Part shown: positions 55,323-63,832 of the stretch, piece by piece | How the letters are laid out: each line of letters begins with the position of its first letter | Numbering within the stretch: position 1 is the stretch's first letter | NCBI RefSeq assembly: GCF_014652215.1 | Contig: NZ_BMYJ01000004.1 | Coordinates: 124,001 to 188,000 of the forward strand | Direction: 5' to 3' | DNA length: 64,000 nt | Source: Neogemmobacter tilapiae | GTDB lineage: Bacteria; Pseudomonadota; Alphaproteobacteria; Rhodobacterales; Rhodobacteraceae | The notes under the pieces: generated by a model | The model's database searches: none | Told to the model about the DNA's origin: nothing | Seen by the model: only the letters and a program-made list of their open reading frames with translations | Translations under genes and position numbers: made by a program

Positions 55323-56399
55323 TCATTCCGCCGCCTCGGCTATCGCCTCAGACCGCAGGCGACGGATGAGTTCCAACTCGGCCTGAAAATCCACGTAATG
55401 CGGCAGTTTGATGTGTTCCAGAAAGCCCGTCGCCTGCACATTGTCGCAATGGCTCAGCACGAATTCCTGATCCTGCGCCGGAGCGCCGATGAAATCCTCG
55501 CCCAGTTCCGCCCAACGCAGGGCGCGGTCGACCAGACTGACGGAAATCGCCTTGCGTTCGGACTGGCCCAGCACAAGGCCATAGCCGCGGGTGAATTGCG
55601 GGGGTTCGGTTTTTGAGCCGGTGAATTGGTTCACCGTTTCGCATTCAGTCAGTTCGATTTCACCAATCTCGACCGCAAAACCCAGTTCGGGGATGTTGAC
55701 CGACACGCCGACCCGACCAATGCGCAATTCGCCGACGAAGGCATGGGTGCGGCCATAGCCGCGCTGGGTGGAATAGGCGAGGGACAGGACGAACCCTTCG
55801 TCCCCGCGCGTCAGCGCCTGTTGGCGCAGGGCGCGGTTGGCGGGGAGTTCCAAGGGTTCGCGGGTCAGATCGGGGGGCATTTCATCGGTCTGGGGTTCGG
55901 GTTGGATCAGCCCGCCCTGCGCCAAAAGCCCCGTCACATGCGGCACAGCCTCGCCACTGGCGGGGGCGGTGGGGGCGGTTGGCAGCTCGCCTTCGGCCAT
56001 CAGTTTGAAGTCGAGCAGGCGGTGGGTGTAATCAAAAGTCGGCCCCAGGATTTGCCCCCCGGGCAGGTCTTTGAAGGTGGCGCTGATGCGACGATCCACC
56101 GCCATTTTGGCGGTTTCTACGGGGTTTGAGGCGGCAAAGCGCGGCAGGGTGGTGCGGTAGGCGCGGATCAGAAACACTGCCTCGATCAGATCGCCGCGCG
56201 ATTGCTTGATCGCCAGCGCGGCGAGGTCGGGGTCGTAAAGTGAGCCTTCGGCCATGACCCGGTTCACCGACAGTTTCAACTGTTCGCGGATTTGCGGGAC
56301 GGAGAGTTCGGCCACGGAAGGGTCGCCCCGGCGTTCCTCGGCGAGCCAAGCATGGGCGTTGTCGATGGCCTTTTCACCACCTTTGACGGCGACATACAT
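55323..56399 (-). CDS. phnI: C-P lyase core subunit PhnI
   Basis: PhnI is the nucleosidase that, with PhnG, PhnH and PhnL, replaces adenine of ATP by the phosphonate, and is part of the PhnGHIJ complex. The 358-residue product begins MYVAVKGGEKAIDNAHAWLA and includes GPTFDYTHRLLDFKLMAEG near residue 120 and SHCDNVQATGFLEHIKLPHY near residue 317, all typical. Its ATG overlaps the phnH stop by one base (TGATG). Confidence 0.96.
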   Translation of the reverse strand: MYVAVKGGEKAIDNAHAWLAEERRGDPSVAELSVPQIREQLKLSVNRVMAEGSLYDPDLAALAIKQSRGDLIEAVFLIRAYRTTLPRFAASNPVETAKMAVDRRISATFKDLPGGQILGPTFDYTHRLLDFKLMAEGELPTAPTAPASGEAVPHVTGLLAQGGLIQPEPQTDEMPPDLTREPLELPANRALRQQALTRGDEGFVLSLAYSTQRGYGRTHAFVGELRIGRVGVSVNIPELGFAVEIGEIELTECETVNQFTGSKTEPPQFTRGYGLVLGQSERKAISVSLVDRALRWAELGEDFIGAPAQDQEFVLSHCDNVQATGFLEHIKLPHYVDFQAELELIRRLRSEAIAEAAE

Positions 56400-56962
56400 C
56401 AGTTGTCCTCCACGCGGCTGGTGCGGGGCAAGGCGGCGAGCTGGTCACCGCTGGTCAGAATGAAATCCAGACCCAAGGGAAAAAGGGCGGCATTGGCGCG
56501 GAAGGCGGCGGTTTCGGGCAGGGACAGATGGGCGTGATGCTGGATGCCGGGTCCGGTGAGGCGGGGGCCTTGGTTTGAGAGGCTTTCCATCTCGACGATC
56601 AGGGTGGCGGAGCGGTCGGGATAGTCGGGCAGGCCTTGAGGGAAGCGGTCTATGGGTTGAAGGCTGCGCCAATCACCCAAGGCAAAGGCGGCCTTTTCTG
56701 CTGTGACCAGGGGCGCGCCGATGTGAAAGGCGATCCAGTCGCGCAGTTCTGCTGTGTCAGTCGCGCCTGCCAGATGCAGGGGGGTGGTGGTGTCGCAAAG
56801 CGTCAGCAGCGTGATGCCTGCGGCGGCGGAAATTCTGGGCGGGTTGGCCCCCGTGACGGTCAGGATCATGCCGGGACGGGCCATCGCTTCCGTCACGGCG
56901 CGGAAGGCATGCGCGGCATCGCGGGCGGGATCGGCGAAGCCGCCGGTGAGGGCGATGTTCAT
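56399..56962 (-). CDS. phnH: C-P lyase core subunit PhnH
   Basis: PhnH is a structural subunit of the PhnGHIJ complex. The 187-residue product has GGFADPARDAAHAFRAVTEAMARPG near its start and the FPLGLDFILTSGDQLAALPRTSRV ending typical of the family. ATG at 56962 overlaps the phnG stop by one base; upstream in-frame codons run through phnG and are not credible. Confidence 0.94.
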   Translation of the reverse strand: MNIALTGGFADPARDAAHAFRAVTEAMARPGMILTVTGANPPRISAAAGITLLTLCDTTTPLHLAGATDTAELRDWIAFHIGAPLVTAEKAAFALGDWRSLQPIDRFPQGLPDYPDRSATLIVEMESLSNQGPRLTGPGIQHHAHLSLPETAAFRANAALFPLGLDFILTSGDQLAALPRTSRVEDN

Positions 56963-57399
56963 CAGTCTTCTCCTCGGACCATGGTGAAGAAATCGACCTT
57001 TGTTGCGGCGGCCTTGGTGGCGCGGGCGGTTTTCGCTAGGCCTGCCTCGGCGGCGAGAACATCCAGAACCTGCAACTGTGCATCGGCCGCGCCGCTTTGC
57101 AAAAGCGCGTCCAGCACGGCGGCGCGCTGGGCATGGGATTTGTCCCGGCCCTGCACCCAAGCATGGCCCACTTGGCCATCCGCCAGCACCACGCTGCACC
57201 GCGTCACGGTCATTTCGCCCAGATTGAAGGGCGCGCCCGTGCCACCGATGCGGCCCTGCACCATCACAGCACCGCATTCGGGGGCGCGCAGCACATCATG
57301 CGGTGGAAGGTTCGGGAACAGTTCGGCCAGCCTTGCGGCGGGCGCTTTGGCCAGCAGGGACATCCACCCTTTGCGTGCCAGATCGGGCTGTTCGGTCAT
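56962..57399 (-). CDS. phnG: C-P lyase core subunit PhnG
   Basis: PhnG is the first gene of the phnGHI-J-KLN unit and binds PhnI in the core complex. The 145-residue product shows RKGWMSLLAKAPAARL near its start and GRIGGTGAPFNLGEMTVTRCSVVL near residue 50, both typical. It is divergent from phnF; the 116-bp gap contains a candidate Pho box and PhnF-type operators. Confidence 0.94.
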   Translation of the reverse strand: MTEQPDLARKGWMSLLAKAPAARLAELFPNLPPHDVLRAPECGAVMVQGRIGGTGAPFNLGEMTVTRCSVVLADGQVGHAWVQGRDKSHAQRAAVLDALLQSGAADAQLQVLDVLAAEAGLAKTARATKAAATKVDFFTMVRGED

Positions 57400-57408
57400 T
57401 CTGTCCTC

Positions 57409-57444
57409 GACAACTTGCGGAGTTGTCTAAACCCCTATACAACT
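57409..57444. promoter_or_regulatory. Candidate PhnF operators in the phnG-phnF gap
   Basis: A perfect inverted repeat GACAACT-N5-AGTTGTC (57409-57427) is followed by a further ACAACT half-site (57439-57444), itself inverted relative to the second half. HutC-type GntR regulators such as PhnF bind symmetrical sites of this size next to their own gene. The position, 10 bp before phnG, suits repression of the C-P lyase operon. Confidence 0.55.
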
Positions 57445-57489
57445 AGACAAGTGATAGGCTGAATCCGCGCGGGGCTCAACCTTTATCGC

Positions 57490-57507
57490 GTGAAACTTTG
57501 GTGACAG
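57490..57507 (-). promoter_or_regulatory. Candidate Pho box for the phnG operon
   Basis: On the minus strand CTGTCAC-CAAA-GTTTCAC fits the 7-4-7 direct-repeat layout of PhoB-type sites and closely resembles the site upstream of phnC. It lies 91 bp before the phnG start and 9 bp before the divergent phnF start. Downstream on the same strand, TTGAGC and TATCAC separated by 17 bp could be the promoter. Confidence 0.6.
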
Positions 57508-57515
57508 AGGCGTGC

Positions 57516-58253
57516 ATGAGCCGTTCCCCGCTTTGGCGTTCGATTGCCGACAGTCTGCGTGGCGAGATTCTGGAGGGGCTTTATCCCCCCACAGCCAAAC
57601 TCCCGACCGAGGCGGAACTGGCCAACCGTTTTGGCGTAAACCGGCACACCATCCGCCGTGCCCTTGCGGATCTGGCCGGAACTGGTCTGGTTCATGCCCG
57701 GCGCGGCGCTGGTGTCTTCATCACCGCCAAACCCGCCGAATATGCTATCGGCCGCCGGGTTCGATTTCACCAGAACCTCGCCGCTCAAGGCCGATTGCCC
57801 TCGCGCCGTTTCACCCGCATGGAAACTCGCCCGGCCAAGGATAAAGAGGCCAAGGCCCTTGGGCTGGGTCAAGGGGCCGCCGTTCATGTCGTCGAAGGTG
57901 TCTCGCTGGCCGACGGTGTGCCCTTGGCCTCGTTCCGATCCGTGTTTCCCGCCGATCACTTGCCGGGTCTTTTGGCCCATCTGCAAATGACAGGGTCGAT
58001 TACGGCAGCTCTTGGGGCTGAAGGTGTCGCTGACTACACGCGCGCGGAAACCCGCGTCACAGCAAAATTGGCCGACGCCCTTTTGGCCAACGCTTTGCAA
58101 CTGGTCCAAGGCGCGCCCATTTTGCGGACGGTGGCGATAAACATCGGCAGCGATGGTCGCACAGTGGAATATGGCACGACTTGGTTCGCCGGAGATCGCA
58201 TCAGTTTGATGGTCACTGAGCCCTTGCTGTCGGCCGGAACTTGGGTGAAATGA
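57516..58253 (+). CDS. phnF: Phosphonate metabolism transcriptional regulator, GntR/HutC family
   Basis: The 245-residue regulator has an N-terminal winged helix (about 5-70; LPTEAELANRFGVNRHTIRRAL) and a C-terminal UTRA ligand-binding domain (about 90-240; GLGQGAAVHVVEGVSLADGVPLA). It is divergent from phnG, the usual place for PhnF, and probably represses the C-P lyase operon until a pathway ligand binds. The ATG at 57516 was chosen over an upstream TTG because it begins the conserved region. Confidence 0.93.
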   Translation: MSRSPLWRSIADSLRGEILEGLYPPTAKLPTEAELANRFGVNRHTIRRALADLAGTGLVHARRGAGVFITAKPAEYAIGRRVRFHQNLAAQGRLPSRRFTRMETRPAKDKEAKALGLGQGAAVHVVEGVSLADGVPLASFRSVFPADHLPGLLAHLQMTGSITAALGAEGVADYTRAETRVTAKLADALLANALQLVQGAPILRTVAINIGSDGRTVEYGTTWFAGDRISLMVTEPLLSAGTWVK

Positions 58254-58522
58254 ATGCAGAGCCTTGGTCTGTCACCAAGGTGCCCACGCCACTGCATTGG
58301 TTCCAAGCGCTTTCGCTACCCGCCGCCCGGGCATAGTCCAATGTCCGCTTCCGACGATTGCTTGGTGGCGTCGTTGCCTTGTGCGGAGGGCAGAAAAGAA
58401 ACGCAAGCTTCAGCCTCTTCAGCAGCCAACGCAACAACCAATTTATCAAGACAAGTTTTTCAACAACATGGACAGACCTCTGCCCCAAAGGGACATCTAA
58501 CTGTCCTTTTTCAGGTTTTGTT

Positions 58523-58598
<76 letters not shown>

Positions 58599-58734
58599 AC
58601 CGGGCCGTTGGGCGGCGATCTTTTGTCGCCCTTGGGTGTGCGTGTCTCTAGTCAAAGCCTAGGGGGCGTGCAAGCGGAAAAAGCACATTTCCCCCCGGCT
58701 TTTTTTGGATGGGCCAATGGCCCATCCACGGCAA

Positions 58735-59067
58735 TCAGACGTCTTCGCCGTCGGCCGGCACGTCGGCCAAATCGTCCAGCGAAACGTTGTCGTCCGCGTC
58801 GTCTTCCAGCAACTCATCGTCCAGATCGGCGTCGTCGCCGGCCGTGGCTTCCAGCAGATCATCATCGGTGTCCAGATCGTCCACCAGAACATCATCCCGT
58901 TCCGGAACGGTGCGCGAGATAACGGCAGCGGCCAGCTTGCGGCGGGCACTTTCAATATCGACGATCTCGCCCGTATAGGGGCTGACGACAGGCGTGCGGT
59001 TCAGGTCGTAAAAGCGCTTGCCGGTCGTCGGGCAGATACGCTTGGTTCCCCATTCAGGATTGGGCAT
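58735..59067 (-). CDS. FYDLN (TIGR02300) acidic protein
   Basis: The 110-residue protein starts MPNPEWGTKRICPTTGKRFYDLN, the signature of the TIGR02300/FYDLN family, with a possible zinc-binding pair including Cys12. After the PVVSPYTGEIVDI block the second half is almost entirely Asp/Glu/Leu, very acidic and probably disordered. Function is unknown; the family is nearly universal in alphaproteobacteria. ATG at 59067 begins the conserved motif; the frame upstream is not conserved. Confidence 0.92.
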   Translation of the reverse strand: MPNPEWGTKRICPTTGKRFYDLNRTPVVSPYTGEIVDIESARRKLAAAVISRTVPERDDVLVDDLDTDDDLLEATAGDDADLDDELLEDDADDNVSLDDLADVPADGEDV

Positions 59068-59189
59068 GTCGAATCCCCGTGATTTCGGTAACAGGCGCGC
59101 CCCTTGCCATAGGCTGGGGGCACTGTCAAAGGCCTTCTTGTGGCCGGGGGGCAGATGGCTATGCTGGCGACAGTTTTCAAGGGGGAAAG

Positions 59190-59876
59190 ATGCCCGCACT
59201 GCCCGGCCTGCCCGATGTGGATGTGACCCTGCGCCGGACGGCTCGCGCGCGGCGTTTCTCGCTGCGGGTTGGGCAAGCCGATGGTCGGGTGACGCTGACC
59301 ATGCCGCTGCGGGCGCGGGAAAGCGACGCCTTGGGCTTTCTGCGCGCGCAAGAGGATTGGCTGCGGCGGGCCCTGTCACGGGTCGCCACGGGCCAGATCG
59401 TCACGCTGGGAGCTGTCTTGCCCTATCAGGGACAGCGCCTGACACTTGCCACCGGCCCCGGCCGTTCCGTGCGGATCGACGGGGACCTGCTTTTGGTGCC
59501 CGGCGATGCCGCACGCGTTGGGGCGCGTGTGCGGGCCTGGGCCATGGTTCAGGCCAGGGATCGGCTGGCCGAGGCTTCGGATCGCTATGCGGCCATGCTG
59601 GGGCGCGGCTACACCAGCCTTGCGCTGCGCGACACCCGCTCGCGTTGGGGGTCCTGCACCATCGACGGACGGCTGATGTATTCTTGGCGGCTGATTCTCG
59701 CGCCCGCCGAAGTGCTGGACTATGTCGCAGCGCATGAGGTCGCGCATCTGGACCAGATGAACCATTCCCCGGCCTTCTGGGCGGTGGTGGATCGCCTTTA
59801 CCCGGGATGGGAAGCCCCAAGACGCTGGCTCAAGACGCATGGCTCCGGCCTGCATGCCTGGCAGTTCACCATATGA
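59190..59876 (+). CDS. YgjP/SprT-like M48-type metallopeptidase
   Basis: The 228-residue protein has the C-terminal zinc site HEVAHLDQMNHSPAFW (HExxH) near residue 178, preceded by RDTRSRWGSCTIDGRLMYSW, a block typical of the YgjP/DUF45 metallopeptidase family. No signal peptide, so it is cytoplasmic. Substrate is unknown. The ATG at 59190 follows AAGGGGGAAAG. It overlaps the GntR gene by 4 bp (ATGA). Confidence 0.88.
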   Translation: MPALPGLPDVDVTLRRTARARRFSLRVGQADGRVTLTMPLRARESDALGFLRAQEDWLRRALSRVATGQIVTLGAVLPYQGQRLTLATGPGRSVRIDGDLLLVPGDAARVGARVRAWAMVQARDRLAEASDRYAAMLGRGYTSLALRDTRSRWGSCTIDGRLMYSWRLILAPAEVLDYVAAHEVAHLDQMNHSPAFWAVVDRLYPGWEAPRRWLKTHGSGLHAWQFTI

Positions 59877-60517
59877 ACGCGCCTCGCCCTTCTGATCAGG
59901 CGGCGGCCCACGAACGGCTGTATCGTACTCTGCGGACGCAGGTGATGCACGGCGAATTGGCCCCCGGTCAGGCCCTGACCTTGCGGGGCTTGGGCAAGCA
60001 ATATGGCGTGTCGATGACCCCCGTGCGCGAGGCCGTGCGGCGATTGGTGGCCGAGGGGGCGCTGACCATGTCCTCCTCGGGGCGGGTCAGCACGCCGGCG
60101 TTGACGCCGGATCGAATTGAGGAACTCGCCTCGATCCGCGCGCTGCTGGAACCAGAACTCGCCAGCCGCGCCCTGCCACGGGCGCATTTCGCGCTGATCG
60201 ACCGGCTGGCGGCCATCAATACGGCCAATGCCGAGGCGGTGGCCAAGGGCGATGCGGTGGCCTATGTCCGCACCAATCTTGAATTTCACCGCACGCTTTA
60301 TCTACGCGCCCAGTCGCCCGCGATGCTGGCGATTCTGGAGACAGTCTGGCTTCAATTGGGGCCAACGATGCGGGCCTTATATGCGCGTCTGCGTCGGAAC
60401 GAGCCGCCCCAGCACCATCGTCTGATCTTGGCCGCTCTGCGCGCTGGGGATGAGGCGGGGCTGCGGCTCGCGGTGCGGACCGATGTGACGCAGGGCTTGC
60501 GGCATCTGGCCAGTTGA
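59873..60517 (+). CDS. GntR family regulator (FCD type)
   Basis: The 214-residue protein has an N-terminal winged helix (about 15-75; LGKQYGVSMTPVREAVRRLVAEGAL) and an all-helical FCD ligand-binding domain with the metal-binding pattern EFHRTLY near residue 140 and HHRLILAAL near residue 182. FCD regulators answer to organic acids or amino-acid derivatives. Targets are unknown. ATG at 59873 overlaps the metallopeptidase stop. Confidence 0.9.
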   Translation: MNAPRPSDQAAAHERLYRTLRTQVMHGELAPGQALTLRGLGKQYGVSMTPVREAVRRLVAEGALTMSSSGRVSTPALTPDRIEELASIRALLEPELASRALPRAHFALIDRLAAINTANAEAVAKGDAVAYVRTNLEFHRTLYLRAQSPAMLAILETVWLQLGPTMRALYARLRRNEPPQHHRLILAALRAGDEAGLRLAVRTDVTQGLRHLAS

Positions 60518-60583
60518 CTTGCATCAAGGCAAAGCGTGCACGGCGCGTGCAACCTTCCCGGTACGAAAGGGGAGGGTGGGGCG

Positions 60584-60925
60584 ATGGAGGAACGGATCAG
60601 AAACTTCCTGCGGCATCGGCGCGAAGAGCGGCAGGCCGTTGTCGATCTTGGGCAGGCCATGGCAAAGGAAGGTCTGAGCCGCGGTCTGTTGAAAGCATTG
60701 GTCTGCGCATCACCGGATGTTCCTGACCGCCTTGCGGCGATGGCGCGGGCCGAGGGGATCAGCATGTCGCGCCTGCGGCAAGATGCGTCCGATTATGCGG
60801 CAAGGCTGGCGGCGTGTGCCGGCTGTCCGATGGGGCCGGCCTGCGCGCTGGCCTTGTCACGGAAACAGGTTCCGGCGCTGTCCTTACGGCAGGCCTGCCC
60901 GAACGCCCGACGCTGGCCCACCTGA
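60584..60925 (+). CDS. Small cysteine-containing protein, possibly DUF6455
   Basis: The 113-residue product is helical in its first two thirds and ends with four cysteines: CAGC near residue 82, then PAC and QACPNARRW. The arrangement resembles the C-terminal Cys cluster of DUF6455 proteins of Rhodobacterales, which could bind a metal or Fe-S cluster; the match is from memory and weak. There is no signal peptide. The ATG at 60584 follows GGGGAGGG. It lies 62 bp before deoD. Confidence 0.65.
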   Translation: MEERIRNFLRHRREERQAVVDLGQAMAKEGLSRGLLKALVCASPDVPDRLAAMARAEGISMSRLRQDASDYAARLAACAGCPMGPACALALSRKQVPALSLRQACPNARRWPT

Positions 60926-60987
60926 CCCTTCCGTTTCGCCGCGTTTCCGCCTAGCCTTGCGGTCAAATTCAGCGAGGGAACAGAGCC

Positions 60988-61692
60988 ATGACCTTTCACA
61001 TCGGGGCAAAACCGGGCGATATTGCCGAAACCGTGCTGCTGCCGGGCGACCCCTACCGGGCCCGCTGGGCGGCGCAGAAGTATCTGGAAAACCCGGTGCT
61101 GGTGAACGAGGTGCGCGGGATGCTGGGCTTTACCGGCACCTACAAGGGCAACCGCGTCACGATTCACGGGTCCGGCATGGGCATGCCCTCGCTGTCGATC
61201 TACGCCAATGAACTGATCAAAGATTACGGCGCGCAGACCTTGATCCGCATCGGTTCGGCCGGGGCCATGCAGGAAAACGTCAAGGTGCGGGATGTGGTGC
61301 TGGCCCAGGCGGCGTCGACGGCGGGGTCGCCGTCGCGGCTGATCTTGCGGGAAATGAACTATGCGCCGGTCGCTGACTTCGGGTTGCTATCGGCGGCGCA
61401 TCGGGTGGCTTTGGCACGGGAAGTGCCGGTGCATGTCGGCGGGATTTATTCGTCAGATGTCTTCTATGACGAACGCCCCGACCTGAACAAGGAACTGACC
61501 CGCCACGGCACCCTCTGCGTCGAAATGGAAGCGGCAGAGCTTTACACGCTGGCCGCGCGCTATGGCCGTCGGGCGCTGGCGATCCTGACGATCAGCGACC
61601 ATCTGATCACGGGCGAGGCCCTGCCCGCCGACCAGCGCGAGACGAGTTTTGGCGCAATGGTGGAAATCGCGCTGGAAGCGGCGTTTGCCTGA
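60988..61692 (+). CDS. deoD: Purine-nucleoside phosphorylase
   Basis: DeoD splits purine nucleosides with phosphate to give base and (deoxy)ribose 1-phosphate. The 234-residue product has [11 protein letters not shown] near residue 16, [17 protein letters not shown] near residue 63 and [10 protein letters not shown] near residue 203, typical of hexameric bacterial PNPs. ATG follows GAGGGAAC. A long stem-loop follows directly. With the nucleoside importer and adenine deaminase in this window it fits purine salvage. Confidence 0.95.
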   Translation: MTFHIGAKPGDIAETVLLPGDPYRARWAAQKYLENPVLVNEVRGMLGFTGTYKGNRVTIHGSGMGMPSLSIYANELIKDYGAQTLIRIGSAGAMQENVKVRDVVLAQAASTAGSPSRLILREMNYAPVADFGLLSAAHRVALAREVPVHVGGIYSSDVFYDERPDLNKELTRHGTLCVEMEAAELYTLAARYGRRALAILTISDHLITGEALPADQRETSFGAMVEIALEAAFA

Positions 61693-61701
61693 AACAGCAA
61701 C

Positions 61702-61734
61702 CGTATCAAGGAGGCATCGAGCCTCCTTGATACG
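61702..61734 (+). terminator. Stem-loop after deoD
   Basis: A perfect 14-bp stem (61702-61715 with 61721-61734) with a 5-nt loop starts 9 bp after deoD. No T-run follows directly; two smaller perfect hairpins (61737-61753 and 61757-61769) and then ATATTTTTG come next. Confidence 0.7.
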
Positions 61735-61886
61735 GCGGGGGCTATCCGCCCCCACGGGCCTACGGCCCTCCCCTGAGGATATTTTTGAAGAGCAGATTTG
61801 AAGGCCAAAAGGCGAAGGCTTTGCCCCTGATGCGGGCTTGACCAGACCGATTCGTGGGGGTCTATTGCCTGCCCCCAAGGAAAAGG

Positions 61887-62879
61887 ATGGATCTTATGCA
61901 GCAACGACAACTGGGCGCGGATGGCCCGATGGTTTCGGCGATCGGCTTGGGCTGTTTGTCCTTTGGCGGAATTTTCGGGGCGACGGACAGCAACGCAAGT
62001 CTTCGGGCGATGGATCAGGCCTGGGATCAGGGGATTACCCTTTTTGACACGGCGAATGTCTACGGCATGGGCATTTCCGAAAGCGTCATTGGCGAATGGA
62101 TGCGCACGCGCGGCCATCGCCCTGTTCTGGCGACGAAAGCGGCTTTCGTGAACGGGCCGCCGCGGCGGGTGGACAATTCGGCGGCGCATTTGCGGGCGGA
62201 ATTGGAAGGATCCTTGCGGCGTCTGGGGGTGGATCATGTCGATCTGTTCTATGCCCATCGCCGTGACCCGGCCTGCCCACCCGAGGAACTGGCCGAGACC
62301 ATGGCGGCCCTGATCCGCGAGGGGAAAATTGGCGGCTATGGCCTGTCGGAAATTTCGCCCGGCACTCTGCGTCGCGCCCATACGGTGCATCCCGTCCGCG
62401 CGGTGCAGAACGAATATTCGCTTTGGACCCGGCAGCCGGAACTGGGGCTGATCGCGGCCTGCGCGGAACTGGGCGTGGCCTTCGTGCCGTTTTCACCCTT
62501 GGCGCGGGGGGCCTTGGGACGCGACGCCTTTGATGTGGCGGTTTTGGAACCCGGTGACTTCCGCCTGTCCATTCCGCGCTTTCAGGGCCGGGATTGGGCG
62601 CTGAACCAGCAGCGGCTGGACGGCTTCCGCACCTTGGCAGCGGCGCGGGGCGTTTCGGTTCCGGCGCTGGCCTTGGCTTGGGTGTTGGCACAGGGGGATC
62701 ATTTGATTCCCATACCGGGCACGCGCATCGCAGCACATGTTGCAGATTGGGATGGGGCGGATCGGCTGAACCTGACAGGGGAAGATCGCGCCGAGATCGA
62801 GCGTTTGCTGCCAAGGGGCTGGGCGCATGGCGACCGTTACAGCGACGATCAGGCGCGGACCGTGGAACGCTATTCCTGA
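61887..62879 (+). CDS. Aldo/keto reductase
   Basis: The product of about 330 residues has the NAD(P)H-dependent aldo/keto reductase fold with the catalytic tetrad visible: Asp and Tyr in FDTANVYG near residue 53, Lys in ATKAAF near residue 84 and His in YAHRRDP near residue 127. SPLARGALG and the C-terminal IPIPGTRIAAHV cofactor loop are present. Substrate is unknown. ATG at 61896 is an alternative start. Its end overlaps the convergent LysR gene by 10 bp. Confidence 0.9.
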   Translation: MDLMQQRQLGADGPMVSAIGLGCLSFGGIFGATDSNASLRAMDQAWDQGITLFDTANVYGMGISESVIGEWMRTRGHRPVLATKAAFVNGPPRRVDNSAAHLRAELEGSLRRLGVDHVDLFYAHRRDPACPPEELAETMAALIREGKIGGYGLSEISPGTLRRAHTVHPVRAVQNEYSLWTRQPELGLIAACAELGVAFVPFSPLARGALGRDAFDVAVLEPGDFRLSIPRFQGRDWALNQQRLDGFRTLAAARGVSVPALALAWVLAQGDHLIPIPGTRIAAHVADWDGADRLNLTGEDRAEIERLLPRGWAHGDRYSDDQARTVERYS

Positions 62880-63736
62880 CCCGTCAGCCGGTCGGCCACG
62901 CGCCGCGCCGCATGGCCCTTTTCAAGGGGCCTTGCGGACCACAGGCGCAATGGGGGCTTCACCGGCAGGCGCAAGGCAAAAGGCGCAACAAGTCGTCCGC
63001 TTTCCAGATGCGGAGCGACGAGGGGGTGGTGGCCGATCAGAACGCCCGCGCCGTTCAGCGCCTCTTCCAGTGCCAGCGCATAAAGCGAAAAGATCGGGCC
63101 GCGTGGGGTGATCCTTGTGTTTGCGGCGGCCAGCCAGCGGGGCCAGTCCTGATCCCAAGCGGAATCCGTCAGGCAAGGAACATGCGCCAGATCATCGGGG
63201 CTTTGCAGGCGCGGGGCCAGCGACGGGGCGCAGACGGGATAGATCACATCGGAGGCAATCACCTGCCCCGGCCCGTCGCTGAAGAACAGGCACAGGTCAT
63301 GCGGGCTGCGCTTCAGGTTCGGCGGGGCCTCCATCGCGGTGATGGAAATGGCAATGTCGGGGGCAAGGCTGCGCAGAGCGGGCAGGCGGGGCGAGAGCCA
63401 AAGCTGGGCGATGGCAGGCAGGGTCGCGATATGGACGGCGCGCGGGGCGGCGCTGGACCACAGGGCGCGGGTGGCCAGACCCAAAGCGTCGAAAGCGGCG
63501 GTAAAGGCGGCCAAGGTTTCGGCCCCCAGCGCCGTCAGTTCAACGCCGCGCGGTTGGCGGGTGAAAAGGGGGGCGCCCAAGTCCGCCTCAAGCCCCTTGA
63601 TCAGCGCAGTCACGGCCCCCGGCGTCACGCCGAGTTCGCTGGCGGCGGCGGCAAAACTGCCCAAGCGCCCGGCGGATTCAAAAGCACGCAGGGCACGCAA
63701 AGGCGGCAGTTTTGGGATGGGGGGTGAGACGGGCAT
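62870..63736 (-). CDS. LysR family transcriptional regulator
   Basis: The 288-residue regulator begins with the LysR winged helix (about 10-70; LPPLRALRAFESAGRLGSF then PGAVTALIKGLEADLG), close in style to GcvA-type members, followed by the effector-binding domain. It is divergent from the gene starting at 63833 and probably regulates it. ATG at 63736 was chosen since the DNA-binding domain starts there; the frame upstream crosses the intergenic region. Confidence 0.9.
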   Translation of the reverse strand: MPVSPPIPKLPPLRALRAFESAGRLGSFAAAASELGVTPGAVTALIKGLEADLGAPLFTRQPRGVELTALGAETLAAFTAAFDALGLATRALWSSAAPRAVHIATLPAIAQLWLSPRLPALRSLAPDIAISITAMEAPPNLKRSPHDLCLFFSDGPGQVIASDVIYPVCAPSLAPRLQSPDDLAHVPCLTDSAWDQDWPRWLAAANTRITPRGPIFSLYALALEEALNGAGVLIGHHPLVAPHLESGRLVAPFALRLPVKPPLRLWSARPLEKGHAARRVADRLTGQE

Positions 63737-63743
63737 TTGACCC

Positions 63744-63756
63744 TCAGAATTTCTGA
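63744..63756. promoter_or_regulatory. Palindrome in the LysR divergent region
   Basis: TCAGAA-T-TTCTGA is a perfect 13-nt palindrome 8 bp upstream of the LysR start, in an AT-richer 96-bp gap. LysR proteins bind such dyads to control themselves and the divergent gene. Confidence 0.4.
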
Positions 63757-63832
63757 CCCTAATTTTTCGCAAAACTGATTTGTGCGCAAGAGGGCCGAGC
63801 ACCATGCTGATCCAAACCGGAAAGGACAAACC

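Noticed and set aside
55150-55326. N-terminal extension of the DUF559 frame through the inverted repeat
   Set aside because: The extra residues (SPGGRG and SPLPSGERG types) are simply the translation of the G/C-run repeat; DUF559 similarity begins at the ATG at 55149.
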